From a virus, in IMG/VR virus record IMGVR_UViG_3300032284_003024, positions 1-22,791 of that record: DNA of 22,791 nucleotides; one strand, written 5' to 3'. The notes beneath the pieces are model-generated. The model did not search any database, had not been told where the DNA came from, and saw only the letters and a list, made by a program, of their open reading frames with translations. Each line of letters begins with the position of its first letter. Within the stretch, counting starts at the first letter, position 1. A program made the translations under genes and the position numbers. Positions 5,476 to 11,653 of the stretch are shown here, in pieces.

Positions 5476-6018
5476 CTATTTTGGAACGAAAAGTATATTA
5501 AGGATTTTGTAATCCTTGCTTTTGTTTATTTCGATAATTGAGTATATAAGTTCAGCAACACTGTTAGGTGACATTTTTGCTGAATGTGTAACCTGTGCAA
5601 CACTGTCAGTATCAACATATCCTGGTCTAACAATAATTATTGTGGGATAACCTGGTATATTTTGCATTTGTTTAGCAGCAGACTCCAAGGCTAGTTTTTC
5701 AATTTGATAAGGATGTGGCCATGTTTTGGTGGTTTCTGTACTTTGACTACCAATTATCACAATAGTTTTGTTAGTTTGTCCCTTGCATATTTGACAAATT
5801 TGATATAAAAGGCCAATTGAATTAAAGCCGAGATTTGCATTTAGCACTATTATATCATTTGTAAGAGATGCAATAACAAATTGGTCTCGTTCCAGCTGAG
5901 AAGATAAATCTTTGTTATTGCTGCGAGAAAATCCAGTTATTTCATAATTTCTTTGGCCAAAATACTCAGCTATTGCATGGCCAATACCACGACTATGTCC
6001 ACTTATTAAAATTTTCAT
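5476..6018 (-). CDS. Short-chain dehydrogenase/reductase (SDR)
   Basis: 180 residues, a compact SDR. The N-terminus has the dinucleotide-binding glycine motif GHSRGIG (7-13), a NANLG counterpart of the NNAG motif (60-64), a Ser in GSQS (about 91) and the catalytic YxxxK (Y104, K108), then the RPGYVDT segment after the active site. At 180 residues it is shorter than the usual 240-250 and lacks the usual C-terminal substrate lid. It would reduce or oxidise a small carbonyl/alcohol with NAD(P)(H); the substrate is unknown. It follows the kinase-like gene at 6037 on the same strand with an 18-base gap, so the two are likely co-transcribed. Confidence 0.85.
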   Translation of the reverse strand: MKILISGHSRGIGHAIAEYFGQRNYEITGFSRSNNKDLSSQLERDQFVIASLTNDIIVLNANLGFNSIGLLYQICQICKGQTNKTIVIIGSQSTETTKTWPHPYQIEKLALESAAKQMQNIPGYPTIIIVRPGYVDTDSVAQVTHSAKMSPNSVAELIYSIIEINKSKDYKILNILFVPK

Positions 6019-6036
6019 ATTATATTATGCTGAATT

Positions 6037-6660
6037 TTAGAAAGGATCAGTAATTACTAATGTATTTCCGCGTAACATTAAATTTTCGTTGTGTGTATCT
6101 AAAAAATCAATATCATTTGCGTAGGCGAAATCAACCAACTTTCTAGAAATATCTACCCAACTAGGCCTAGGACTTTTATTCAATGCGGCCCACAACGCTG
6201 AAAAATCAACTTTTCGCAAAATGTTTGTCCCCATATGCAAATTATTCAGGATAGTTTTAATGTTATCTTCATCCGGGTTACTTATATCAATGTCATTTTT
6301 AATACCTAACAAGGTCAAATATAACATTTCTGGCTGATATTTTGTCCATAGGTCCTGCTCTGAGATAGGTATTAATCTTTCCATTCTGATGTAGTACATA
6401 GGTGTATCTGGAATTTGTCTTAGGTTCTTGTTAATAACAGGTAAATGTTTATTGCCTTGATTTTGCTCGACAAATTTGATAAACTTTTGGTAACGTTGAT
6501 CCCTGGTAAACAATTTTAGCACATATGGCTTCTTAGGATGTTGTGCTACGGTACCGTTTAGTCCAGATCCTAATATAGTCCAGCCATATTTTTGCAAAAT
6601 CTTTGCCGGTGTTCTTCCGGCTTTAATTTCTTGTTTTAAAGAGATTTCATCCAAATGCAT
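6037..6660 (-). CDS. Protein-kinase-like protein
   Basis: About 207 residues from the ATG at 6660; a TTG five codons upstream is an alternative start, and neither has a clear ribosome site. Kinase-fold features in order: a glycine-rich loop GSGLNGTV, a lysine in YVLKLF for the beta-3 lysine, a hinge-like YYIRMERL, and at the very C-terminus DTHNENLMLRGN followed by ITDPF, resembling the catalytic D-H-N loop and a DFG-like DPF. The protein ends right at DPF, so no C-lobe follows the metal-binding Asp. It may be a minimal or atypical kinase. Substrate unknown; paired with the SDR gene. Confidence 0.65.
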   Translation of the reverse strand: MHLDEISLKQEIKAGRTPAKILQKYGWTILGSGLNGTVAQHPKKPYVLKLFTRDQRYQKFIKFVEQNQGNKHLPVINKNLRQIPDTPMYYIRMERLIPISEQDLWTKYQPEMLYLTLLGIKNDIDISNPDEDNIKTILNNLHMGTNILRKVDFSALWAALNKSPRPSWVDISRKLVDFAYANDIDFLDTHNENLMLRGNTLVITDPF

Positions 6661-6683
6661 GATATATTTAATCAAACATATAC

Positions 6684-6716
6684 TTGCTTTGTATCTTGCG
6701 TGTGTTATATTAACAC
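6684..6716 (+). promoter_or_regulatory. Promoter with palindromic operator-like site
   Basis: TTGCTT (6684-6689), 16-base spacer, TATATT (6706-6711), a reasonable sigma70-type pair before the secreted-protein gene. The -10 lies inside a perfect palindrome, GTGTTA-TAT-TAACAC (6702-6716), a likely repressor site. The region is divergent to the kinase-like gene. Confidence 0.45.
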
Positions 6717-6751
6717 GGTAAAATTTTGTAACCTTATAAGGATACGACGAT

Positions 6752-7726
6752 ATGCGTTATATTACTAGAAGCATTGCTGTTGCTGCAATTTTGGCAATCT
6801 TTTCGGCTGGAATCACCGATGCCGATGCAGGTAGCAAGCCCGGCGGAGGCGGAAGTCACGACAGTGGATCAAGCAGCCGTCCTAGCAGCGGCGGAGGCAG
6901 CGGATATAGCAAGCCCAGCTCACCTAGCCCTAGCAGCGGTGGATCTGGTTATTCAAAACCAAGTACAACACCCTCTTCTGGTTCAAATGGATATGCAAAG
7001 CCCGCAACTCCATCTGCAACTACAAATAGTCAACAAGGCTACACCAAGCCTAGTACGCCAAGTCAACCTAATACTGGTTCACCTGCTGGACAAAGTACTC
7101 TGGGATCGGCTAGCACCAAATCTATGAGCCAAGACAGTCTCAAGGCATATCAAGCAGAACGTGCCACTGCTAGCAAGCCTCCGCAGACAATTAACACAGC
7201 AGATGCTAAAAATAATCCCGCTCGGTCAACTTATAAGAGCACTGACCAGTATATGAGCAACAGGACTACTATTGTAAGTAATTATTATAATACGTATCCT
7301 GGATTGGGTGGCATTACCTATCACATGCATCCAAATTATGGTATCTATGATAGTGGATTTTTGACTGGTATGGTTATGGGTTATGTTGGCGGATCCATCA
7401 TTAACAATGCAATGTGGATGTATAGTCACAGTCACGAACCTTGGTATTCGGGATACAGAGCTGACCTGGAAGCGCAGGCTGCTAATAATGCAGATCTACG
7501 TGCAAGGCTGAATCAGATGGATGCCGAAATGGCTAAACTGAAAGCCCAGAATGTTCAACCTCAGCCGGTGAATACATTGCCAACCGGTGTGGATCCTGCA
7601 CTGGCTATTGCACCTGAAGCTATGATGACAGCGGATGCCGACGAGGGTATGAGCTGGTGGTGGGCAGTGGTATTCTTCGGCGTAGGCTTGCTAGCCGCAC
7701 TGATTGCTGTTAAACTATTTAAATAG
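6752..7726 (+). CDS. Secreted/membrane-anchored low-complexity protein
   Basis: 324 residues with AAGGA ten bases upstream. The N-terminus is a signal peptide (RYITRSIAVAAILAIFSAG, cleavage probably near DADAG). Residues 27-120 are Gly/Ser/Pro-rich with repeated GYSKPS and GYAKP units. A Tyr/Gly-rich region follows (about 180-230), then a helical segment (about 235-265), and a C-terminal transmembrane helix (WWWAVVFFGVGLLAALIAV) ending in KLFK. So most of the chain would lie in the periplasm with a C-terminal anchor. It heads a run with the DUF2491 gene 7 bases later and the coiled-coil gene after that, suggesting an envelope role. Exact function not recognised. Confidence 0.7.
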   Translation: MRYITRSIAVAAILAIFSAGITDADAGSKPGGGGSHDSGSSSRPSSGGGSGYSKPSSPSPSSGGSGYSKPSTTPSSGSNGYAKPATPSATTNSQQGYTKPSTPSQPNTGSPAGQSTLGSASTKSMSQDSLKAYQAERATASKPPQTINTADAKNNPARSTYKSTDQYMSNRTTIVSNYYNTYPGLGGITYHMHPNYGIYDSGFLTGMVMGYVGGSIINNAMWMYSHSHEPWYSGYRADLEAQAANNADLRARLNQMDAEMAKLKAQNVQPQPVNTLPTGVDPALAIAPEAMMTADADEGMSWWWAVVFFGVGLLAALIAVKLFK

Positions 7727-7733
7727 GTGAAAT

Positions 7734-8492
7734 ATGGGACTACTCAATATTCTTAAAACAGTTGTGAAAAACAACACCAGTCTAGGATACTCAAAAGGTA
7801 CTGAGACTATTGAAAAAACCTTAACCCCTCTGGGTATGCATCAGGGCAGTGCTGTAACGCTGTCAGAAATTGATACTGCACTAGCTGCGGCAGATGGTTC
7901 TATCTGTCCCATGCCCAAAGGTTCGCTGGTGGTGCATGCTGTGGGCAAATATTCGCTTTGGGGTAGAGACGTTTACCATTGCTATTTTGGCAGCACAGGC
8001 GAGTTTGTGCAATTAGTCACCGCTGCAGACAGCCAAACTGTTCTACAAGCTAGATATTGGCATCTACGCAGTGAGATTCAGCCAACTACCGGAGAAGAGT
8101 GGGAGTTCTGGCTAGGCAGCTGGCAAAAAGATGAACGAGGAGAATTTATCCGTGACAATAAAGGTATCGCAATCAAAAAAGAAGACGGGCTTATTGGATT
8201 TCCACAGTTTCAAGTAGATACTGTGCCTGCTATTGTATATGATCGAGAATGGCAAGCTGGATCTAACGCAGTTGATCCAGTAAAATTTACTGAGACTCTG
8301 CTTGACGCTAGTGGTCATAAGCACTATATTAAGCACGAGGCTATGGAATATTCAAGAAAGCTATCCGATGATGCCGATAGCAAGGTCGAGAGTTTGTTGG
8401 CTAGTGTGGTAGAGGACAACGGGAGTGCATCAATCAATATTTGGATTGGTATACCCTTGGATCACACAGCAATTAAAGTCCTGGCAAGTTAA
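7734..8492 (+). CDS. DUF2491 (YjfK-like) protein
   Basis: 252 residues with AGGTGA before the ATG. I recognise features of the DUF2491/YjfK family: LTPLGMHQGSAVTL near the start, IGFPQFQVD and VYDREW in the middle, and SRKL...LLASVVED...IWIGIPL at the end. In E. coli yjfK follows yjfJ, a PspA/IM30 paralogue; here the next gene is a coiled-coil protein of similar size to YjfJ. The molecular role of DUF2491 is unknown; the gene pair suggests membrane or envelope maintenance. No signal peptide or membrane helix, so probably cytoplasmic or peripheral. Confidence 0.75.
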   Translation: MGLLNILKTVVKNNTSLGYSKGTETIEKTLTPLGMHQGSAVTLSEIDTALAAADGSICPMPKGSLVVHAVGKYSLWGRDVYHCYFGSTGEFVQLVTAADSQTVLQARYWHLRSEIQPTTGEEWEFWLGSWQKDERGEFIRDNKGIAIKKEDGLIGFPQFQVDTVPAIVYDREWQAGSNAVDPVKFTETLLDASGHKHYIKHEAMEYSRKLSDDADSKVESLLASVVEDNGSASINIWIGIPLDHTAIKVLAS

Positions 8493-8509
8493 TATAGAAA
8501 GGTACTACA

Positions 8510-9229
8510 ATGAGCATTGTTTCAAGTATTGTTACTACAAAGGCACGTGAGCTGCACGATGGAGCCATCAAGCTAATGGCCAAGTGGGATCCGGACAGCG
8601 TGGGCGAGGCCCAGATTACTGAATGGGATAATCAAGCACGAGATCTTGCTAGATCAGCTGCTAAGGCAGCTACCGATGCAAAGACCGCACAGGAAAGCCT
8701 GGCAACTATTCAGGCTAATGTTGCTAAGTACACCGCTGCTGCGGAAAAGCTTGCAGCTACCAATGAGAGTGCTGCTGAAAAAGCTGCCGATACAGCGCTG
8801 GAATGGCAGAGCAAGCTTGCTGCTGCTGAAACGGAAGCCAAGGATGCCGGTGATTATGCTGCAGAAGTGAAGGCTGCTGCAGAACGTGCTCAGCAATTGG
8901 TTGTGGAAGGTCGTGAGAAGATCGAACACGCCAAGCGAGAGCAGGCTCGCGCTGCTAACGAAGCTGCTGTTGCTGCTAGCCGTCGTGCAGAACGCGAACG
9001 TATCGCAGGCATTACCAAAGGTCTAAATGGTGCAGATGCTGTGCTGGATGCTATGGCTGCTAATACACAGAAGGCACGCGAATCTGCTGCTGCAGATAAT
9101 CTCCGCAGTGGAGTACTTGGCAAGACTACTGAAACTGATGATGCTATCAAGGCAGCATTGGCAGAAGTTGAAGGCACCAAAAAGCCTCAAAGTCTTGCAG
9201 ATAAGCTTGCAGCACTGAAGAAGAATTAA
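8510..9229 (+). CDS. Coiled-coil protein, PspA/IM30 (YjfJ)-like by context
   Basis: 239 residues, almost entirely alpha-helical, Ala/Glu/Lys-rich coiled coil with no cysteine. The N-terminus (SIVSSIVTTKARELHDGAIK) is short and amphipathic, as in PspA-like proteins that bind membranes. The C-terminus (LADKLAALKKN) resembles the end of YjfJ. Assignment to PspA/IM30 rests on this layout and on the DUF2491 neighbour 17 bases upstream; the sequence alone could be another coiled-coil protein. Codon use is more GC-rich than in the endonuclease genes. A terminator follows within 12 bases, so this gene ends the operon. Confidence 0.55.
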   Translation: MSIVSSIVTTKARELHDGAIKLMAKWDPDSVGEAQITEWDNQARDLARSAAKAATDAKTAQESLATIQANVAKYTAAAEKLAATNESAAEKAADTALEWQSKLAAAETEAKDAGDYAAEVKAAAERAQQLVVEGREKIEHAKREQARAANEAAVAASRRAERERIAGITKGLNGADAVLDAMAANTQKARESAAADNLRSGVLGKTTETDDAIKAALAEVEGTKKPQSLADKLAALKKN

Positions 9230-9240
9230 CTTTTGCAAGG

Positions 9241-9273
9241 AAGATGGCAGGCTAATAACCTGCCATCTTTATT
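9241..9273 (+). terminator. Rho-independent terminator
   Basis: Stem AAGATGGCAGG (9241-9251) with CCTGCCATCTT (9259-9269), loop CTAATAA, T-rich tail. It closes the operon begun near 6684. Confidence 0.85.
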
Positions 9274-9275
9274 AG

Positions 9276-9848
9276 ATGTTTTGTTTTAGAATTGATCCCG
9301 ACGAGTTGTACCTACAAGTTAGTATGAACTGGCCTGATTGGCTGCCTTGGTGGAACAATACATATCGGTGGTATAAGGATTGGCTATGCACTGAACACAG
9401 TGCAGCCGAAATCCAAATTGAGGGCAATTGGAACTGCTTGTTTGACTTTACATTCCAAATGACCCGTCGCAGTGATCATGGCGGAGTTAGACTGCATCTA
9501 GGGTTGCTCAAGCATTGGATCGCCTTGAGTTGGTACGATACCAGGCATTGGAACCACGATGAGAATCGTTATTATAATAAGGAAGATTATGATAACCAGA
9601 TGTATACCGTAGAAGATGCTGCAAAGATGATTAATGATCTTGCACAGCAAATCAAAGGTGGTATGAGCGACAAGGATCTTGCTCAATTGCACAAAAATCT
9701 TCCACATAAATCTTGGGCAACAGCTATTGTTGGCAAGCTTGCCGAGTGGCAATATTCCACCGAAGCCAAACGACTGGCAGATATTATCTGGAATAACGAA
9801 GTGAAATATGCATGGTGGAAGATAGAAAAAGGTCCTAAGGCTCAATGA
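9276..9848 (+). CDS. Hypothetical protein, Trp/Tyr-rich
   Basis: 190 residues, unusually rich in Trp and Tyr in the N-terminal 110 (WPDWLPWW, WYKDWL, HWIALSWYDTRHWNHDENRYY), followed by a helical C-terminal part. The ATG at 9276 has no ribosome site and lies only three bases after the terminator; the ATG at 9324 is the alternative. I kept the longer form because RIDPDELYLQV looks coding. Its stop codon overlaps the next start (ATGA). No cysteine pattern, signal or membrane segment. Function not recognised. Confidence 0.6.
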   Translation: MFCFRIDPDELYLQVSMNWPDWLPWWNNTYRWYKDWLCTEHSAAEIQIEGNWNCLFDFTFQMTRRSDHGGVRLHLGLLKHWIALSWYDTRHWNHDENRYYNKEDYDNQMYTVEDAAKMINDLAQQIKGGMSDKDLAQLHKNLPHKSWATAIVGKLAEWQYSTEAKRLADIIWNNEVKYAWWKIEKGPKAQ

Positions 9849-10099
9849 GCGAAGTTGAATATGATTATTTGACCGAAAAGGAAGTGTTAAATGAAGCAAA
9901 AACCTATTGCTTCATGCGCGATACATTATATTTATATAGAGGTTTAACTTCTGGCAGAAAATCAAAAGATCCTATGCCTAAGGCTATCTTGAAAAGCCTA
10001 AATTTAGAAGAAGTTCGTACAATTATTACAGTTGTTAAATCAGATGGGTCAGAACAAACCAATAAACAGGTTGAATGGCGTAGGCGAAAAGTTATATAA
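9845..10099 (+). CDS. Hypothetical protein coupled to the preceding gene
   Basis: 84 residues; the start overlaps the preceding stop as ATGA, so translation is likely coupled. It contains charged helices and a basic end (WRRRKVI). No known motif. tRNA-Val starts nine bases after it. Confidence 0.6.
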   Translation: MSEVEYDYLTEKEVLNEAKTYCFMRDTLYLYRGLTSGRKSKDPMPKAILKSLNLEEVRTIITVVKSDGSEQTNKQVEWRRRKVI

Positions 10100-10108
10100 T
10101 AACAGCAT

Positions 10109-10184
10109 GGGCGGTTGGTTTGAGAGGTGAGACGCATCCTTTACACGGATGATTATGCAGGTTCGAGTCCTGCACCGCCCACCA
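10109..10184 (+). tRNA. tRNA-Val (TAC)
   Basis: Complete class I cloverleaf: acceptor GGGCGGT/ACCGCCC, D stem GTTT/AGAC, anticodon stem CATCC/GGATG with loop TTTACAC (anticodon TAC), variable ATTAT, T arm GCAGG-TTCGAGT-CCTGC, discriminator A and encoded CCA. This is the only fully ordinary tRNA in the window. Confidence 0.92.
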
Positions 10185-10200
10185 ACTAAGGAACAAACGT

Positions 10201-10386
10201 GTGGGCCGTGTACCCGATAAAATTTCTGACAAAATTACCTATTATGCTCTAGCATATTGTTTGGTATTTGTATATTATATTTCAAAACCCGTTCTTTATT
10301 TTTCTAAATGGATGAGAGAAAAACTAAAGCCAAAACATCGAGAACTAAACTGGTTAAGAAAGTTATCTGGTATACCACCAAAGTAA
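10201..10386 (+). CDS. Small membrane protein
   Basis: 61 residues from GTG with AAGGA at spacing about nine. A central hydrophobic segment (ITYYALAYCLVFVYYI) is followed by a strongly basic C-terminus (MREKLKPKHREL), which predicts a single membrane helix with the basic side in the cytoplasm. The arrangement is similar to the small protein at 17793. Function unknown. Confidence 0.55.
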   Translation: MGRVPDKISDKITYYALAYCLVFVYYISKPVLYFSKWMREKLKPKHRELNWLRKLSGIPPK

Positions 10387-10397
10387 GGAGTTGCATT

Positions 10398-10586
10398 ATG
10401 GAATTTATGAAAACCGAAGGAGACCGTTCAGGAGTAGAAATTCCTGACCACTCTCACAAGGCAGCTAATGTTATCCATGCTATGATTAAACAACTCGAAG
10501 GTAAGGAAATTTACACCTTGGAAGATATCGATGCTGCTTGGAGTGCTCTCAGTCGTGCACGACTGCATATGGATATGGAAGAGTAG
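10398..10586 (+). CDS. Small hypothetical protein
   Basis: 62 residues from the ATG at 10398, with AAGGAG at 10385-10390. The frame is open further upstream, but that part would overlap the membrane-protein gene and lacks a ribosome site. The sequence (EIPDHSHKAANVIHAMIKQLEGKEIYTLEDIDAAWSAL) is acidic and helical, without cysteines. Function unknown. Confidence 0.6.
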   Translation: MEFMKTEGDRSGVEIPDHSHKAANVIHAMIKQLEGKEIYTLEDIDAAWSALSRARLHMDMEE

Positions 10587-10596
10587 TTGACGATAT

Positions 10597-10604
10597 TATA
10601 AATA
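10597..10604 (+). promoter_or_regulatory. Late promoter (TATAAATA) before tRNA-Gln
   Basis: Exact TATAAATA, lying inside a palindrome CGATATT-ATA-AATATCG, 22 bases before the tRNA. Confidence 0.55.
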
Positions 10605-10626
10605 TCGTGTAGTATATATTTGTTGC

Positions 10627-10775
10627 TGGGGAATCGTCTAATGGTAGGACCAGGGACTGGGTGAAAGTGTGCTATTCATACGCACATAGAACTAACATTA
10701 TGTTAGAGAGTGCAAATCTCAAATCACCAAAGATTGAATCCCTTTGTCTAGGTTCGAATCCTAGTTCCCCAGCCA
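10627..10775 (+). tRNA. tRNA-Gln (TTG) interrupted by a 75-nt intron-like insert
   Basis: Acceptor TGGGGAA (10627-10633) with TTCCCCA (10765-10771), discriminator G and encoded CCA, as in bacterial tRNA-Gln. D arm GTCT-AATGGTA-GGAC. Anticodon stem AGGGA (10652-10656) with TCCCT (10739-10743), T arm CTAGG-TTCGAAT-CCTAG. Removing 10659-10733 leaves the loop CTTTGAA with anticodon TTG, exactly canonical for Gln, and this is the only cut that does so. The interruption is therefore between positions 33 and 34. Confidence 0.85.
10659..10733 (+). ncRNA. 75-nt structured tRNA intron, cloverleaf-like
   Basis: By eye the insert forms a closing stem GGTGA (10660-10664) with TCACC (10724-10728), enclosing three hairpins: GTGTG...CGCAC (10667-10685), CTAACA-TTA-TGTTAG (10692-10706) and GAGA-GTGCAAA-TCTC (10706-10720, a T-arm-like 7-nt loop). 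This is a four-way junction, like a small tRNA. It has neither the size nor the ends of a group I intron (the last base is A, not G). The excision mechanism is unknown. Confidence 0.7.
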
Positions 10776-10777
10776 TT

Positions 10778-11461
10778 CTATTTTTCATATAACTGGTCTA
10801 TATTTTTAACTTTATATTTTTCTTTAACCCATTGAATATAAGGTTGTATTTTTATTTTATCAATTACATTGATATGAGAATTTTGCGCTAGTTTAGCTTT
10901 TGCTCTATTACACATATATCCTTTTATTTCGTACTCATCTGAATCAATAATAAAATCAGGAATATATTTTGATATTTTCCCTTTGTATTCATATGAATAT
11001 ATATTTTTTGATCTTTTTATATCAAAATTGTGATCTAGATGCCAAATTAAAAAAGCAAGCTCATATGTGCTATCACAGATAAAACCTTTATATTTTCCTT
11101 TACGCCCGCCGCCGTGCTTCTCCTGTATTAATGCATTAGTTGTAGCTAACTTTTTAAAACACTCACGCGAGCAGGTTTTTAATTTAGGTTTATTTTTTGT
11201 AGATCCACATACAGCACATACAGTAGAATTTCTTTTTATTATACCGCGTTCTATTTTTGTTTGTACTCCTCTTTTAATAGCAGTTGGGTCTTTCTGTACC
11301 CCTGTATAAAGTTCTTTCATACGTTTTTTAAATTCTATAGATCGAGGACCTCTACTATTTGCACAAGATTTACTGCAATAGGATTTAGTTCCCCATTTTG
11401 AATAGGCATTAAAAACTTTATTACACTTAAGACAGGGTTGGTAAATAGATTTGCTGATCAT
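10778..11461 (-). CDS. Homing endonuclease of PD-(D/E)XK fold with zinc motifs
   Basis: 227 residues. N-terminal paired cysteines (C10/C13, C29/C33; then C82/C85, C97/C101) form two likely zinc ribbons. The C-terminal domain has a conserved Glu (STYE, about 134), then YIPDF with D169 and YEIKG with E178 and K180: a PD-(D/E)XK nuclease site. PD-(D/E)XK homing enzymes are known from tRNA introns (I-Ssp6803I in a tRNA-fMet intron). The gene ends two bases after the CCA of tRNA-Gln on the opposite strand. The ATG has GAGGA upstream, a structured leader and a late promoter. Confidence 0.8.
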   Translation of the reverse strand: MISKSIYQPCLKCNKVFNAYSKWGTKSYCSKSCANSRGPRSIEFKKRMKELYTGVQKDPTAIKRGVQTKIERGIIKRNSTVCAVCGSTKNKPKLKTCSRECFKKLATTNALIQEKHGGGRKGKYKGFICDSTYELAFLIWHLDHNFDIKRSKNIYSYEYKGKISKYIPDFIIDSDEYEIKGYMCNRAKAKLAQNSHINVIDKIKIQPYIQWVKEKYKVKNIDQLYEK

Positions 11462-11480
11462 GAATTTTCCTCATATTAGA

Positions 11481-11510
11481 GCGATTGGAGTTGGCAGACT
11501 CGCGAATCGC
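11481..11510 (-). ncRNA. Hairpin leader of the PD-(D/E)XK endonuclease gene
   Basis: On the minus strand GCGATT...AATCGC (11505-11510 / 11481-11486) encloses GAGT-CTGCCA-ACTC. It lies between the late promoter and the ribosome site. The fold is simpler than, and unlike, the shared leader of the two other endonuclease genes. Confidence 0.55.
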
Positions 11511-11515
11511 ATTTT

Positions 11516-11523
11516 TATTTATC
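11516..11523 (-). promoter_or_regulatory. Late promoter (GATAAATA) for the endonuclease gene
   Basis: Minus-strand GATAAATA, six bases before the leader hairpin; same box as at 4438 and 5395. Confidence 0.55.
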
Positions 11524-11570
11524 TAGACATACACATCTATTCGATGTAAACTAATAACAATATCTGTATG

Positions 11571-11652
11571 GGAGTTGGCTTAGAAGCAGCCAATAAGAGA
11601 TAAAGACCAACTTACCTTTAAAAAGATTTCAAGTTATAGACAAAAGGTAAGA
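11571..11652 (+). ncRNA. Leader with 23S rRNA helix-43-like element and anti-SD stem
   Basis: Bases 11574-11592 (GTTGGCTTAGAAGCAGCCA) equal, as I recall it, the E. coli 23S rRNA segment around 1059-1077: helix 43 of the GTPase-associated centre, bound by L11. The hairpin TGGC-TTAGAAGCA-GCCA is complete, and a UAAAGA-like segment follows. Two further pairings are visible: AGTTGG (11573-11578) with CCAACT (11607-11612), which would break the helix-43 hairpin; and CTTACCTTT (11611-11619) with AAAGGTAAG (11643-11651), which covers the ribosome site of the next gene. The two share bases 11611-11612. The layout is that of a translational switch. Confidence 0.7.
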
Positions 11653-11653
11653 T

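Noticed and set aside
6774-7127. Second open frame inside the secreted-protein gene
   Set aside because: It is a shifted frame of a Gly/Ser/Pro repeat region, with no ribosome site.
8654-9180. Several open frames antisense to the coiled-coil gene
   Set aside because: Alanine-rich coding sequence yields long open antisense frames as an artefact; none has a ribosome site.
10659-10733. Group I intron in tRNA-Gln
   Set aside because: Only 75 nt, no room for P3-P8 or a guanosine site, and the last base is A rather than G.
11571-11620. The rRNA-like leader as a tRNA D arm
   Set aside because: The loop TTAGAAGCA lacks the conserved GG, no acceptor pairing exists, and the match to helix 43 is far better.
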